A stretch of DNA of 64,000 bases from Caulobacteraceae bacterium (GCA_031291645.1 JARLIQ010000053.1:56128-120127), one strand, 5' to 3'. Positions 1 to 9,755 are shown, numbered from the stretch's first letter. Notes: a model not told the origin generated them from the letters alone. Made by a program: numbers and translations.

Positions 1-1
1 T

Positions 2-1453
2 CCGCAGGACCGCTACTCGGACGGGGTCATCAAGGCCGGGGTCATCGCGACCATGTTCTGGGGGGCGGCCGGCATGCTGGTCGGCTGCATCATCGCCGCC
101 CAGCTCTCCTGGCCGAGGATCTTCTACTTCCCCGACTTCGGGTTCCTGAACTTCGGCCGCCTGCGGCCGCTGCACACCTCGGCGGTGATCTTCGCCTTCG
201 GCGGCAACGCCCTGATCGCCACCTCGTTCTGGGTCGTCCAGCGCACCTGCCGGGCGCGCCTCTTCGGCGGCATCGCGCCCTGGTTCGTCTTCTGGGGCTA
301 CCAGCTGTTCATCGTGCTGGCCGGCCTCGGCTACCTGGTGGGCATCACCCAGGGCCAGGAGTACGCCGAGCCGGAATGGGCCACCGACCTGTGGCTGGCC
401 ATCGTCTGGGTCGCCTATCTGCTGGTCTTCCTGGGCACGATCTGGAAGCGCAAGGAACCCCACATCTACGTGGCGAACTGGTTCTACCTCGCCTTCATCG
501 TGACCATCGCCATCCTGCACATCGTCAACAACCTGGCCCTGCCGGTCAGCTTCCTGAACCACCGCAGCTACGAGGTGTGGGCCGGCGTCCAGAGCGCCCT
601 GGTCCAGTGGTGGTACGGCCACAACGCGGTCGGCTTCTTCCTGACAGCCGGCTTCCTGGGCATGATGTACTACTTCATCCCCAAGCGCGCCGAACGGCCG
701 ATCTACAGCTATCGGCTGAGCATCGTGCACTTCTGGGCCCTGATCTTCATCTACATCTGGGCCGGGCCGCACCACCTGCACTACACCGCCCTGCCGCAAT
801 GGGCCCAGACGCTGGGCATGACCTTCTCGATCATGCTGTGGATGCCGTCCTGGGGCGGGATGATCAACGGCCTGATGACGCTGTCGGGCGCCTGGGACAA
901 GCTGCGCACCGATCCGGTGATCCGGATGCTGGTCGTCTCCCTGGCCTTCTACGGCATGTCGACCTTCGAGGGACCGGTGATGTCGATCCGGGCGGTCAAC
1001 GCCCTGTCGCACTACACCGACTGGACCATCGGCCACGTGCATTCCGGCGCGCTCGGCTGGGTCGGCTTCGTCACCTTCGGCTCGGTCTACTGCATGGTCC
1101 CCTGGCTGTGGAAGAAGGACCGGCTGTATTCGAACACCCTGGTCGAGTGGCACTTCTGGATCGCGACCACCGGCATCCTGCTCTACATCAGCGCGATGTG
1201 GGTCTCCGGGATCATGGAAGGCCTGATGTGGCGCGAATACACGCCGCAAGGCTTCCTGGCCTACAGCTTCGTCGAGGTCGTCGCCGCCCGTCACGTCGAG
1301 TTCGTGATCCGGCTGGGCGGCGGGCTGATGTACCTCGCGGGCGCCCTCATCATGATCTACAACCTCTGGCGCACGGTCCAGCTTCCCAGCTCCGAAAGCG
1401 CCGCCCATCCGGCCAATGCGACGCCCGCGCCGCTGGCCCTGGCCGCGGAGTAA
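2..1453 (+). CDS. ccoN: cbb3-type cytochrome c oxidase subunit I, CcoN (5' end outside window)
   Basis: Catalytic haem-copper subunit of the cbb3 terminal oxidase in the inner membrane; it reduces O2 to water with high affinity and pumps protons. The frame is open from base 2, so the ATG at 53 is internal and roughly the first 60-70 residues are missing. The 483 visible residues are a string of membrane helices with the haem and copper histidines of the family: LHTSAV early, WYGHN, GPHHLHY and GHVHSG. ccoO follows after 6 bases and the whole ccoNOQP-GHIS block reads in one direction. Transcription is probably driven from upstream of the window, so its promoter cannot be seen. Confidence 0.97.
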   Translation, partial: PQDRYSDGVIKAGVIATMFWGAAGMLVGCIIAAQLSWPRIFYFPDFGFLNFGRLRPLHTSAVIFAFGGNALIATSFWVVQRTCRARLFGGIAPWFVFWGYQLFIVLAGLGYLVGITQGQEYAEPEWATDLWLAIVWVAYLLVFLGTIWKRKEPHIYVANWFYLAFIVTIAILHIVNNLALPVSFLNHRSYEVWAGVQSALVQWWYGHNAVGFFLTAGFLGMMYYFIPKRAERPIYSYRLSIVHFWALIFIYIWAGPHHLHYTALPQWAQTLGMTFSIMLWMPSWGGMINGLMTLSGAWDKLRTDPVIRMLVVSLAFYGMSTFEGPVMSIRAVNALSHYTDWTIGHVHSGALGWVGFVTFGSVYCMVPWLWKKDRLYSNTLVEWHFWIATTGILLYISAMWVSGIMEGLMWREYTPQGFLAYSFVEVVAARHVEFVIRLGGGLMYLAGALIMIYNLWRTVQLPSSESAAHPANATPAPLALAAE

Positions 1454-1459
1454 GGGCCC

Positions 1460-2212
1460 ATGGCCACTTCATCCCCACTCTTTTCCAAGCACGCCACGCT
1501 CGAGCGGCACTCGCTGCTGCTGCTGATCGGGATCATCATCGTCGTCTCGATCGGCGGCATCATCGAGATCGCCCCGCTCTTCTACCTGGAGAGCACGATC
1601 GAGAAGGTGGGCGGCATGCGCCCCTACACCCCGCTCGAACTCGAGGGTCGCGACATCTACATCCGCGAGGGCTGCTACCTCTGCCATTCGCAGATGATCC
1701 GCCCCCTGAAGGACGAGGTCGAGCGCTACGGCCACTACAGCCTGGCCGCCGAGAGCATGTACGACCACCCCTTCCAATGGGGTTCGGAACGGCAGGGCCC
1801 GGACCTGGCCCGCGTGGGAGGCAAGTATTCCGACGCCTGGCACCGCGACCACCTGATCAACCCGCGCTCGGTGGTGCCGGAATCGATCATGCCGCCCTAC
1901 GCCTTCCTGGCGAAGAAGGACCTGGACTACCGGGACATCGCCGAAAAGCTGAAGACGCAGAAGGCGGTGGGCGTGCCCTACACCGACGCCGAGATCGCCT
2001 CGGCCGCGGATGACCTGAAGGCCCAGGCCGACCCGTCCGCCAGCGACGCGACGCTCAAGGCTCACTACGGCGCCAAAGCCAACGCCCGCGATTACGACGG
2101 CGACCCGGACCGGATCACCGAAATGGACGCCCTGATCGCCTACCTGCAGATGCTCGGCACCCTGGTGGACTTCTCCACCTATCACGCCGACGCCCCAGCC
2201 AACCAACGGTGA
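1460..2212 (+). CDS. ccoO: cbb3-type cytochrome c oxidase subunit II, CcoO
   Basis: Membrane-anchored monohaem cytochrome c of the cbb3 oxidase; it passes electrons from CcoP to CcoN. The 250-residue protein has one N-terminal membrane helix (about residues 14-36) and a single haem-binding CYLCH at residues 72-76 facing the periplasm. The fixed helix-haem spacing and the position between ccoN and ccoQ are typical of the family. The ATG at 1460 is 6 bases after the ccoN stop. The length is normal and no key residue is missing. Confidence 0.97.
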   Translation: MATSSPLFSKHATLERHSLLLLIGIIIVVSIGGIIEIAPLFYLESTIEKVGGMRPYTPLELEGRDIYIREGCYLCHSQMIRPLKDEVERYGHYSLAAESMYDHPFQWGSERQGPDLARVGGKYSDAWHRDHLINPRSVVPESIMPPYAFLAKKDLDYRDIAEKLKTQKAVGVPYTDAEIASAADDLKAQADPSASDATLKAHYGAKANARDYDGDPDRITEMDALIAYLQMLGTLVDFSTYHADAPANQR

Positions 2213-2216
2213 GGTC

Positions 2217-2372
2217 ATGAGCTACGAAACCGTCTCCCGTTTGGCCCAGCAAGGCGGGACCGTCTACTTCGTGATCCTTTTCCTCGGCGGCCTCGCCTAC
2301 GCGTTCTGGCCGAAGAAGAAGGACGAGTTCCAGCGCGCCGCCCGTCTGCCGCTCGACGAGGAGGAGGGCTGA
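2217..2372 (+). CDS. ccoQ: cbb3-type oxidase small subunit CcoQ/FixQ
   Basis: Small single-helix subunit that stabilises the cbb3 oxidase complex. The 51-residue product has one hydrophobic helix (about residues 17-30, FVILFLGGLAYAFWP) followed by a KKK cluster and an acidic tail ending DEEEG. This is the usual CcoQ layout. The gene sits exactly between ccoO (4-base gap) and ccoP (3-base gap). GAGGAGGG at the end of this gene doubles as the ribosome binding site of ccoP. It is short and was identified by position and composition. Confidence 0.93.
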   Translation: MSYETVSRLAQQGGTVYFVILFLGGLAYAFWPKKKDEFQRAARLPLDEEEG

Positions 2373-2375
2373 GAT

Positions 2376-3245
2376 ATGAGCCACGAAAAGGAAACCGACG
2401 CCCACTCCGGCATGGAGACCACCGGTCACGAGTGGGATGGGATCAAGGAACTCGACACGCCGCTGCCCCGCTGGTGGCTGTGGATCTTCTACGGCTGCAT
2501 CGCCTTCGCGGCCGTCTACTGGATCCTGATGCCGTCCTGGCCGGGGATCACCGGCTACAGCCACGGACTGCTGCACGACTCCGCGCGGGCGAACGTGGTC
2601 AAGGACCTGGCGGGCCTGCAGGCCCAGCGGGCGACCGAGGCCAACCGGCTGAGCACCGCCTCGCTGGAGACGATCGAGAAGGATCCGCAGCTGCAGGCCT
2701 ACGCCCTGGCGGTGGGCCAGTCGATCTTCGGCGACAACTGCGCAACCTGCCACGGCTCCGGTGGGACGGGCGGCAAGGGCTATCCGAACCTGCGCGACGA
2801 CGTCTGGCTGTGGGGCGGCTCGCTGGAGGACATCCAGCGCACCATCACCTACGGCGTGCGGGCGGACGATCCCAACACCCGCTTCTCCCAGATGCCGTCC
2901 TTCGGCCGCGACAAGATCCTGCAGCCCGACCAGGTCTCTGACCTGACCGAGTACGTGGTGGCCCTGTCGCACCGCAAGGCCGACGCCGCCGCGGTCGCCC
3001 GCGCCGCCCCGGTGTTCCAGGCGAACTGCGCCGTCTGCCACGGTCCTCAAGGCCTGGGCAACCAAGCCATGGGCGCGCCCAACCTGACGGATTCGGACTG
3101 GCTCTACGGCGCCGACCGCGCCTCGATCCACGACCAGATCTGGAACGGCCACGGCGGGGTCATGCCGGCCTGGGGCCACCGGTTCGACGCCAACACTATC
3201 AAGGCGCTGACCGTCTACATCCACGCCAACGCCGGCGGCAAATAG
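2376..3245 (+). CDS. ccoP: cbb3-type cytochrome c oxidase subunit III, dihaem CcoP
   Basis: Dihaem cytochrome c subunit that accepts electrons from soluble or membrane cytochrome c and passes them to CcoO. The 289-residue protein has an N-terminal cytoplasmic stretch, a membrane helix at about residues 32-54 and two cytochrome c domains. Their haem motifs are CATCH (C122-H126) and CAVCH (C218-H222). The ATG is preceded by a strong GAGGAGGG lying in the ccoQ tail. It completes a canonical ccoNOQP operon. Confidence 0.97.
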   Translation: MSHEKETDAHSGMETTGHEWDGIKELDTPLPRWWLWIFYGCIAFAAVYWILMPSWPGITGYSHGLLHDSARANVVKDLAGLQAQRATEANRLSTASLETIEKDPQLQAYALAVGQSIFGDNCATCHGSGGTGGKGYPNLRDDVWLWGGSLEDIQRTITYGVRADDPNTRFSQMPSFGRDKILQPDQVSDLTEYVVALSHRKADAAAVARAAPVFQANCAVCHGPQGLGNQAMGAPNLTDSDWLYGADRASIHDQIWNGHGGVMPAWGHRFDANTIKALTVYIHANAGGK

Positions 3246-3270
3246 GCCCGGAGTTCAAGTAAAAACCGTC

Positions 3271-4776
3271 ATGGTCACCGTGATCGACACCAAGTCCGGA
3301 CATTCGGACGGACCGCGTAAGGGACCGGTCTCGGTCGCCGCCTCGACCCGCGCCAAGGGCGCGGGCGGGCCCAGCCTCTACAAGCCGCGCACGCCGATCT
3401 ATCCCAAGCTGGTCCACGGCCGCTGGCGGATGGTGAAGTGGGCGCTGCTGGTGATGACGCTGGCGATCTACTACGTCACGCCGTGGCTCCGGTGGCATCG
3501 GCCGGAGGGCCTGCCGCAGCAGGCCGTCCTGGTCGATTTCGCCGGCCGGCGGTTCTATTTCTTCGCCATCCAGCTGTGGCCGCAGGAGGTCTATTTCATC
3601 ACCGGGCTGCTGGTGGCGGCGGCCTTGGCCCTATTTCTGGTCAGCGCCCTGTTCGGGCGGCTGTGGTGCGGCTACGCCTGCCCGCAGACCGTCTGGACCG
3701 ACCTCTACATCGTCGTCGAGCGTCTGTTCGAAGGCGACCGCAACGCGCGGATGAAGCTGGACGCCGCCCCACTGTCCTTCGACAAGGCATGGCGCAAGTC
3801 GGGCAAGCACCTGGTGTGGATCGCCATCGCGGTGGCGACCGGCGGCGCCTGGATCCTCTACTTCCAGGACGCGCCGACGCTGTGGAGGCAGTTCTGGGTC
3901 GGCCAGGCGCCGGTCACCGCCTACATCTCGGTGGCGGTCCTGACCTTCACCACCTATTCGCTGGCCGGGACCATGCGCGAGCAGGTCTGCACCTACATGT
4001 GCCCCTGGCCCCGCATCCAGGGCGCGATGCTCGACGAGCATTCGCTTCAGATCACCTACCGCAACGACCGCGGCGAGCCGCGCGGACCGCACAAGAAGAC
4101 CGAAGGCTGGGAAGGCCGCGGCGACTGCGTGGACTGCAACCAGTGCGTGGTCGTCTGCCCGATGGGGATCGACATCCGCGACGGGGCCCAGATCGAGTGC
4201 ATCAACTGCGGGCTCTGCGCCGACGCGTGCGACGAAATCATGGTCCGCGTCGGCCGGCCCCAGGCGCTGATCTCCTACGACACCGACTCCGCGGTCGCCG
4301 ACCGCGCGGCCGGACGCAAGCCGGTCTACAAGCTCGTCCGCGCCCGCACGATCTACTACGCCGCCGCCCTGGCGCTGGTCACCGGCCTGATGGTATGGGG
4401 CTTCGCGACCCGCAGCGCGGTGGTGTTCGACGTGCTGCGCGACCGCAATCCGACCTTCGTGCGGCTGCATGACGGTTCGATCCGGGATGGCTACACCCTC
4501 AAGGTCGCCAACCGCAGCTTCGAGCGCCAGACCTACGTCATCACCCTGACCGGCCTGCCCGCCGACAGCCTGAAGGTTCCCGGCCAGGACGTCACCACCG
4601 GCGCGCTCACCCTGACGGTCCCGGCCAACGAGGTCGATTCCCTGCGCGTGCTCGTCGCCGCGCCCCCCGAAGCCATCACCGCCGCCAGCATGCCGGTGGT
4701 CTTCCACCTGCGCGCCGGCAAGACGGCGGCGGATGTCCCGTCGGTCTTCCTTTCTGGAGCTGCGAATCCGCAATGA
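3271..4776 (+). CDS. ccoG: cbb3 oxidase assembly protein CcoG/FixG/RdxA (Fe-S membrane protein)
   Basis: Membrane-bound ferredoxin-like protein; CcoG is reported to act as a copper reductase during cbb3 assembly. The 501-residue product has several N-terminal helices. A cysteine pair lies in WCGYACPQ (near residue 132) and a two-cluster ferredoxin segment spans about residues 284-325 (CVDCNQCVVVCP, then CINCGLCADAC). The C-terminal third is an Ig-like periplasmic domain, as in family members. The ATG at 3271 has no close strong ribosome site, so a GTG at 3280 is a possible alternative. Its stop overlaps the fixH start. Confidence 0.95.
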   Translation: MVTVIDTKSGHSDGPRKGPVSVAASTRAKGAGGPSLYKPRTPIYPKLVHGRWRMVKWALLVMTLAIYYVTPWLRWHRPEGLPQQAVLVDFAGRRFYFFAIQLWPQEVYFITGLLVAAALALFLVSALFGRLWCGYACPQTVWTDLYIVVERLFEGDRNARMKLDAAPLSFDKAWRKSGKHLVWIAIAVATGGAWILYFQDAPTLWRQFWVGQAPVTAYISVAVLTFTTYSLAGTMREQVCTYMCPWPRIQGAMLDEHSLQITYRNDRGEPRGPHKKTEGWEGRGDCVDCNQCVVVCPMGIDIRDGAQIECINCGLCADACDEIMVRVGRPQALISYDTDSAVADRAAGRKPVYKLVRARTIYYAAALALVTGLMVWGFATRSAVVFDVLRDRNPTFVRLHDGSIRDGYTLKVANRSFERQTYVITLTGLPADSLKVPGQDVTTGALTLTVPANEVDSLRVLVAAPPEAITAASMPVVFHLRAGKTAADVPSVFLSGAANPQ

Positions 4777-5261
4777 GCCTCGGCACCACTCGCCCCGCCT
4801 TCGTCATCAAGGGATGGCACGTCCTGGTCGCCTTGCTGGTCTTCTTCGGCGCCGACATCGCGGTCAACACCGTCTTCATGGTCACCGCCTACAAGACCTT
4901 CCCGGGCGAGACCTCGATCACGCCCTATGAAGACGGCCTCGCCTACAACAACGCCCTCGCCCAGCTGCATGACCAGGAGAGCCGCGCCTGGCGCATCACC
5001 GCCGCCGCGACCGATGGCGGCCTGCTTCAGGTCCAGGCCTACGACAAGGCCGGCGCGCCGCTGAAGGCGCTGCGGGTGAGCGGCGAGCTCCTGCGCCCGG
5101 CGACCGAGACCGGCCGGCGCAGCGTCGCCTTCCATGAGACCGGACCGGGCGTCTACGCCGCCGACACGGGCGCGCTGAACGGCGCCTGGGACCTCGACGT
5201 CACCCTGATCGACGACCAGGGCCACAAGGCGCTGGCCGAGCGCAGACTGGTCCTGCCGTGA
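4773..5261 (+). CDS. fixH: FixH/CcoH-family cbb3 assembly protein
   Basis: Single-pass membrane protein needed for maturation of the cbb3 oxidase, thought to work with the copper ATPase FixI. The 162-residue product has one N-terminal helix (about residues 12-34) and a soluble periplasmic domain carrying the family's YNxALA-like segment. It overlaps ccoG (ATGA) and fixI (GTGA) by 4 bases each. This indicates translational coupling and fits the fixed gene order ccoG-fixH-fixI-ccoS. Confidence 0.93.
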   Translation: MSLGTTRPAFVIKGWHVLVALLVFFGADIAVNTVFMVTAYKTFPGETSITPYEDGLAYNNALAQLHDQESRAWRITAAATDGGLLQVQAYDKAGAPLKALRVSGELLRPATETGRRSVAFHETGPGVYAADTGALNGAWDLDVTLIDDQGHKALAERRLVLP

Positions 5262-7426
5262 CGACCGCCCTCGACGCCGACCTGAGCGGCTTCCTCGGTC
5301 ACGAGGCGGCCGGGGCGGCGACGCTGGAGCTGCTGGTGCCCGGCGCCCGCTGCGCCGCCTGCATGGCCAAGATCGAGCGCGGGCTCGTCGGCCAGGCCGG
5401 CGTCAAGCAGGCGCGGCTCAACCTGACCACCCACAAGCTCAGCCTGACCTTCGACGGCCCGAGCGGCGATCCCGCCCGGGTCATCTCGGCGCTGGATCGC
5501 CTCGGCTACAACGCCAGCCTGTTCGATCCGGCCGAGGCCAAGGCGGCCGAGGACCGCGAGGGCCGCCGCCTGGCGCTGGCGCTCGGCGTGGCCGGCTTCG
5601 GCGCCGGCAACGTGATGATGTTCTCGGTGCCGGTCTGGGCCGGACTGTTCGGCCAGGAGCTGGAGCCGGCGACCCGGACGCTGATGTACTGGCTGTCGGC
5701 GATCGTCGCGACGCCCTGCGCCCTCTACGCCGGCATGACCTTCTTCCGGTCCGCCTGGTCGTCGCTGCGGCGCGGGCGAGCCAACATGGACGTGCCGATC
5801 TCTATCGGCGTGCTGCTGACCCTGGCCGTCAGCTTCTCCGAGACCATCCAGGGCGGCCGGCACGCCTATTTCGACGCGGCGGTCTCGCTGCTGTTCCTGC
5901 TGCTGATCGGCCGCTGGCTGGACCACAAGCTGCGGTCCAAGGCCCAGGGCGCCGCGCGCGACCTTCTGGCCCTGCAGGCGCCGGTGGCCTACCGGCTGGA
6001 TGCCGCCGGGGTCGAGCGCGGCGTGCCGGTGGCGGAGGTCGTCGTCGGCGACCGGTTGGCGGTCGCGCCCGGCCAGCGCGTGCCGGTGGACGGCCGCGTG
6101 GAGACCGGCGCCTCGCTGCTGGACAACGCCCTGATCACCGGAGAGACCGCGCCTGCGGCCGTCGGCGCCGGCAGCCTGGTGCACGCCGGCGCCCTGAACC
6201 TCGACGGGCGCCTGGTCATGCGGGCCGAGGCGCAGTCGCAGGACTCGGCCCTCGCCGCCATCGCCCGGCTGATGGAGGCCGGCGCCCAGTCCAAGTCCGC
6301 CTATGTCCGGCTGGCCGACAAGGCCGCCGCCATCTATGTGCCGGTCGTGCACAGCCTGGCGCTGGCGACCTTCGTCGGCAGCTGGGCCCTGGGCCTTGGC
6401 CCGCGCGAGGCCCTGTTGCGCGCCGCCGCCGTGCTGATCATCACCTGCCCCTGCGCCCTCGGGCTGGCCGTGCCCGCCGTGCAGATCGCCGCGTCCGGCC
6501 GCCTGTTCCGCAAGCGGGTGCTGGTCAAGTCCGGCGCCGCCCTCGAACGTCTGGCCGAGGTCGATCATGTGGTGTTCGACAAGACCGGCGTCCTGACCGA
6601 GGGCCGCCCGCACCTGGCCGACGCGGCGCCCGCGCTGGTCGCCGCCGCCGCGCCGCTCGCCCGCGCCTCGCGCCACCCCCTGGCCCAGGCCCTGGCGCGC
6701 GAAGCCGGACCCGGCCCGGTCGCCGAGGACGTCAGGGAGACAGCCGGCCTCGGCGTCGAAGGCCTGATCGGCGGGCGCCGCGCCCGCCTCGGCCGCGCCG
6801 CCTTCCTGGGGATCGACGCCAGCCAGAGCCTGGAGACCGAACTGTGGTTCGGCTTCGACGCCGAGGCGCCGCAAAGGCTCGCCTTCGCCGACACCCTGCG
6901 CCCAGACGCGGCCCGCGCCGTGGCGGCGTTGAAGGCCCGCGGCCTCACGATCGAGGTGCTGTCCGGCGACGTGCCCGCCGCCGTCGCCCGCGCCGCCGAG
7001 GCCGCCGGGATCGAGCGCTGGCGCGCCGGCCTGACGCCGATCGAGAAGGCCGCGGCCATCGACAGTCTGAAGGCTGCGGGCCGCAAGGCCCTGATGGTCG
7101 GCGACGGCCTGAACGACGCAGCCGCGCTGGCCCGGGCCCACGCTTCCATGGCCCCCGGCGCCGCAGTCGACGCCAGCCAGAACGCGGCCGATCTGGTGTT
7201 CGAGGGCGAAGGCCTGATGGCCGTGGTCGACGCGATCGACGTCGCCCGCGCCGCCAAGCATCGAGCGCTGGAGAATTTCGGCTTTTCGGCGCTCTATAAC
7301 CTCGTCGCCGCGCCGGCGGCGGTGTTCGGCCTGATCAACCCCTTCATTGCGGCCATCGCCATGTCCGGCTCGTCATTGGTCGTGACGCTCAACGCGCTGC
7401 GCATGAACCTGGAGGCCCGCCGATGA
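5258..7426 (+). CDS. fixI: copper-translocating P1B-type ATPase FixI/CcoI
   Basis: Heavy-metal P-type ATPase that exports copper to the periplasm for insertion into CcoN. The 722-residue protein starts at a GTG coupled to the fixH stop. It has an N-terminal metal-binding domain with C32AAC35, then membrane helices with the ion-binding C397-P-C399. The phosphorylated aspartate is D441 in DKTGV. The actuator ITGET, the P1B hallmark RHPL and the hinge GDGLND are all present. DKTGV replaces the more usual DKTGT. All catalytic residues are intact, so the protein should be active. Confidence 0.96.
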   Translation: MTTALDADLSGFLGHEAAGAATLELLVPGARCAACMAKIERGLVGQAGVKQARLNLTTHKLSLTFDGPSGDPARVISALDRLGYNASLFDPAEAKAAEDREGRRLALALGVAGFGAGNVMMFSVPVWAGLFGQELEPATRTLMYWLSAIVATPCALYAGMTFFRSAWSSLRRGRANMDVPISIGVLLTLAVSFSETIQGGRHAYFDAAVSLLFLLLIGRWLDHKLRSKAQGAARDLLALQAPVAYRLDAAGVERGVPVAEVVVGDRLAVAPGQRVPVDGRVETGASLLDNALITGETAPAAVGAGSLVHAGALNLDGRLVMRAEAQSQDSALAAIARLMEAGAQSKSAYVRLADKAAAIYVPVVHSLALATFVGSWALGLGPREALLRAAAVLIITCPCALGLAVPAVQIAASGRLFRKRVLVKSGAALERLAEVDHVVFDKTGVLTEGRPHLADAAPALVAAAAPLARASRHPLAQALAREAGPGPVAEDVRETAGLGVEGLIGGRRARLGRAAFLGIDASQSLETELWFGFDAEAPQRLAFADTLRPDAARAVAALKARGLTIEVLSGDVPAAVARAAEAAGIERWRAGLTPIEKAAAIDSLKAAGRKALMVGDGLNDAAALARAHASMAPGAAVDASQNAADLVFEGEGLMAVVDAIDVARAAKHRALENFGFSALYNLVAAPAAVFGLINPFIAAIAMSGSSLVVTLNALRMNLEARR

Positions 7427-7578
7427 GCATCATCCTGGTCCTGGCTCCCGCGTCGGTGATGTTGGCCCTGCTTGGGCTGGGCGCCTTCTGGTGGACGGTG
7501 AAGTCCGGCCAGTACGACGATCCGGCCGGCGACGCCGCGCGGATCCTGAACGACCAGTTGGACGACCGCCCCCTTTGA
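7423..7578 (+). CDS. ccoS: cbb3-type oxidase assembly protein CcoS
   Basis: Small membrane protein needed to insert haem and copper into the cbb3 oxidase. The 51-residue product has one helix (about residues 3-25, ending FWWTVKSGQYDD). The FWW..KSGQYDDP segment is the recognisable CcoS signature. Its ATG overlaps the fixI stop by 4 bases, and it closes the ccoNOQP-GHIS run. Confidence 0.93.
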   Translation: MSIILVLAPASVMLALLGLGAFWWTVKSGQYDDPAGDAARILNDQLDDRPL

Positions 7579-7588
7579 TCCAGGTCAG
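7575..7588. promoter_or_regulatory. candidate FNR/FixK-type box before hemN
   Basis: TTGAT-CCAG-GTCAG matches 8 of the 10 defined bases of the FNR/FixK consensus TTGAT-N4-ATCAA. It overlaps the ccoS stop and lies 57 bases before the hemN start. hemN genes are commonly activated by FNR/FixK proteins at low oxygen. The assignment is inference from a two-mismatch match. Confidence 0.45.
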
Positions 7589-7645
7589 GGCGCGATCCCT
7601 GGCTTTCGGCAGGGTGCGGACGTTCCGATCGACCAAGGCTCTTGC

Positions 7646-9031
7646 ATGAACGTCCTGAATCCCGCCGCGGCCCTGCGCCTGCGCCAACTCGCCCTGCTGC
7701 CCCATTACGACACGCGCGCGCCGCGCTACACCAGCTATCCCACGGCCGTTCAGTTCACCCCGCACATCGGCCCGCAGCAGCAGGGCGAGTGGCTGGAAGC
7801 CCTGGCGCTGGACGCGCCGGTCTCGATCTACGCGCACATCCCCTTCTGCGCGCGGCTGTGCTGGTACTGCGGCTGCAACACCCGCGTGGTGCACCGGGGC
7901 GAGTCGATCCGCGACTACGTCGTCCTGCTGCGCGACGAGATCGGCATGGTCGCCCGCCGGCTGCCCGGACGGGCGCGGGTCGGCTCCATCCACCTCGGCG
8001 GCGGCACGCCCAACATGCTGACGCCGGACGACCTGTCGGTCCTGTTCGGCACGCTGCGCGAGGACTTCGACGTCGAGGACGCCGCCGAGATCGCCGCTGA
8101 ACTCGATCCCGCCCAACTCACCGCCGAATGGGCCCGCGCCGCCGCCGGGCATGGCCTGAACCGCGCCAGCCTTGGGGTGCAGGATCTGTCGCCGGCCGTC
8201 CAGGCCGCCGTGAACCGGCACGAGCCGTTCGAGGTGGTCGCCGGCGCGGCGGCCATGCTGCGCGCGGCGGGCGTCTCGGCGCTGAACTTCGATCTGATGT
8301 ACGGCCTGCCGCGGCAGACGATCGCGGACGTGCTGAACACCCTCGACCAGGTGCTGACGCTCAAGCCGTCGCGCATCGCCCTGTTCGGCTACGCCCACGT
8401 GCCCTGGATGAAGTCCCACCAGAAGCTGCTCGACGAGGCCGAGCTGCCAGACGGCGCCGAGCGGCTCGAGCAGAGCCAGATCGCCGCCGAACGGCTGGCG
8501 TCGGAGGGCTATGTCGAGGTCGGCATCGACCATTTCGCCCGGCCGGACGATTCCATGGCCGTCGCCCTCAAGGCGCGCACGCTGCACCGCAATTTCCAGG
8601 GCTACACCACCGACCAGGCCGGCGCGCTGCTGGGCTTCGGCGCCTCGGCGATCAGCCGGCTGCCGCAGGGCCTTGTCCAGAACCAGCCTTCGGAGCTGCT
8701 GTGGCGCGCGGCGATCTCCGAGGGCCGGCTGGCGACCGCCCGCGGCGTCGAATTGACGGACGAGGACCGGTTCCGGGGCGAGGTGATCGAGCGGCTGATG
8801 TGCGATCTCGAGGTCGACCTGGACGCGGTCGCCGCCCGCCACCACCGCCGCGCGGGCGAACTGGCCGGCGCCGTCGCCGGCCTGGCGCCGCTGGAGGCGG
8901 ACGGCGTGGTCGAGCGCCACGGCCAGATGGTCCGCATCACCGAGCTTGGCCGCCCGTTCGTGCGCACAGCCTGCGCCCAGTTCGACGCCTACCTCGACTC
9001 CGCCGCGCTCAGGCACTCTCGCGTCGTCTGA
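7646..9031 (+). CDS. hemN: oxygen-independent coproporphyrinogen III oxidase (radical SAM)
   Basis: Converts coproporphyrinogen III to protoporphyrinogen IX without oxygen, in the cytoplasm, for haem synthesis under oxygen limitation. The 461-residue protein carries the HemN radical-SAM cysteines C68, C72, C75 and C77 in the pattern CxxxCxxCxC. GGGTPNML (the SAM-binding glycine motif) follows, then the C-terminal HemN domain. Unlike HemW, it has the extra fourth cysteine and the N-terminal segment RYTSYPTA. Its place directly after the cbb3 block fits microaerobic haem demand. It converges with the phosphatase gene 4 bases away. Confidence 0.95.
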   Translation: MNVLNPAAALRLRQLALLPHYDTRAPRYTSYPTAVQFTPHIGPQQQGEWLEALALDAPVSIYAHIPFCARLCWYCGCNTRVVHRGESIRDYVVLLRDEIGMVARRLPGRARVGSIHLGGGTPNMLTPDDLSVLFGTLREDFDVEDAAEIAAELDPAQLTAEWARAAAGHGLNRASLGVQDLSPAVQAAVNRHEPFEVVAGAAAMLRAAGVSALNFDLMYGLPRQTIADVLNTLDQVLTLKPSRIALFGYAHVPWMKSHQKLLDEAELPDGAERLEQSQIAAERLASEGYVEVGIDHFARPDDSMAVALKARTLHRNFQGYTTDQAGALLGFGASAISRLPQGLVQNQPSELLWRAAISEGRLATARGVELTDEDRFRGEVIERLMCDLEVDLDAVAARHHRRAGELAGAVAGLAPLEADGVVERHGQMVRITELGRPFVRTACAQFDAYLDSAALRHSRVV

Positions 9032-9035
9032 GCCG

Positions 9036-9608
9036 CTATAGGTCCAGCAGGTGCGCCCGCTCGTTCAGGGCGACGACGTTGCGCTGGCCGCCGCGGGCGC
9101 AGAGATAGCGGTGCACGCTCGCGTAGCCCGGCTCGAAGAACAGCCGCGGGGTCATGCCGAGCACATGGGCGGTCCAGACGTTGATCACCCCGCCGTGGCA
9201 GAAGACCGCCACGGTCTTCGACGGATTGGCCGCGATCATCTCCTCCAGCGCCGCGACCACCATCGCCTGGAAGGCGGCGATGTCCTGGCCGCCGCCGCCC
9301 TCGACGAAGCTCTTCCAGGCCGCGTAGTCCTCCCGCTTCAGCACCTCCAGCGGAACATAGGCGCCGGAGCCGCGGTCGAACTCGACGACGCCGGGATGGG
9401 TCCGGACCTGGTGGCCGCCCAGCGCGGCGTAGGGCTCGGCCGTCTGCACAGCCCGGCGCATCGGGCTGGCGTAGACCGCCTCGATCTTCTCGCGCGCCAG
9501 CCACCTGGCGACCTTGTGAGCCTGCTCCTGGCCTTCGGGCGCCAGCGGCGGGTCGTCGGTGATGTCGCTGCGCTCGGGCAGACCGTGGCGGATGAGAACC
9601 AGTTCCAT
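9036..9608 (-). CDS. histidine phosphatase family protein
   Basis: Phosphoglycerate-mutase-like cytoplasmic phosphatase of unknown substrate. The 190-residue protein begins with the nucleophile motif LIRHG and has the second catalytic histidine in FCHGGV. The ASPMRRAVQTAEP segment carries the conserved arginine. It is monocistronic and convergent with hemN. The family covers alpha-ribazole phosphatase, SixA-like and sugar phosphatases, and nothing nearby (no cobalamin genes) narrows the choice. Confidence 0.85.
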   Translation of the reverse strand: MELVLIRHGLPERSDITDDPPLAPEGQEQAHKVARWLAREKIEAVYASPMRRAVQTAEPYAALGGHQVRTHPGVVEFDRGSGAYVPLEVLKREDYAAWKSFVEGGGGQDIAAFQAMVVAALEEMIAANPSKTVAVFCHGGVINVWTAHVLGMTPRLFFEPGYASVHRYLCARGGQRNVVALNERAHLLDL

Positions 9609-9737
9609 CGAGCGTCCGACGTCCTCCTGCTGACATCCGGTGGTTAGCCCGGCTGGACTGGCGTGCGAAAGCCCTGGCCGAGGGGCGCATTCATACCCGG
9701 TTCACCGCGCGATTGATCTGTATGATGGCTGGCAGGA

Positions 9738-9755
9738 CCGATGCCGACGCATCGG
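9738..9755. repeat. perfect 7-bp inverted repeat in the glsB leader
   Basis: CCGATGC and GCATCGG flank a 4-base loop (CGAC). The hairpin ends 5 bases before the GGGGA ribosome site of the GlsB-family gene, so it would form in the mRNA leader if transcription starts upstream of it. It may be an operator or a leader hairpin; no T-run follows. Confidence 0.4.

Noticed and set aside
53..55. ATG as the start of ccoN
   Set aside because: The frame continues upstream to base 2 with residues typical of CcoN; the true start is outside the window.
9713..9726. FNR-like TTGAT-CTGT-ATGAT before the GlsB-family gene
   Set aside because: The right half matches only 3 of 5 bases and nothing links this gene to oxygen control.
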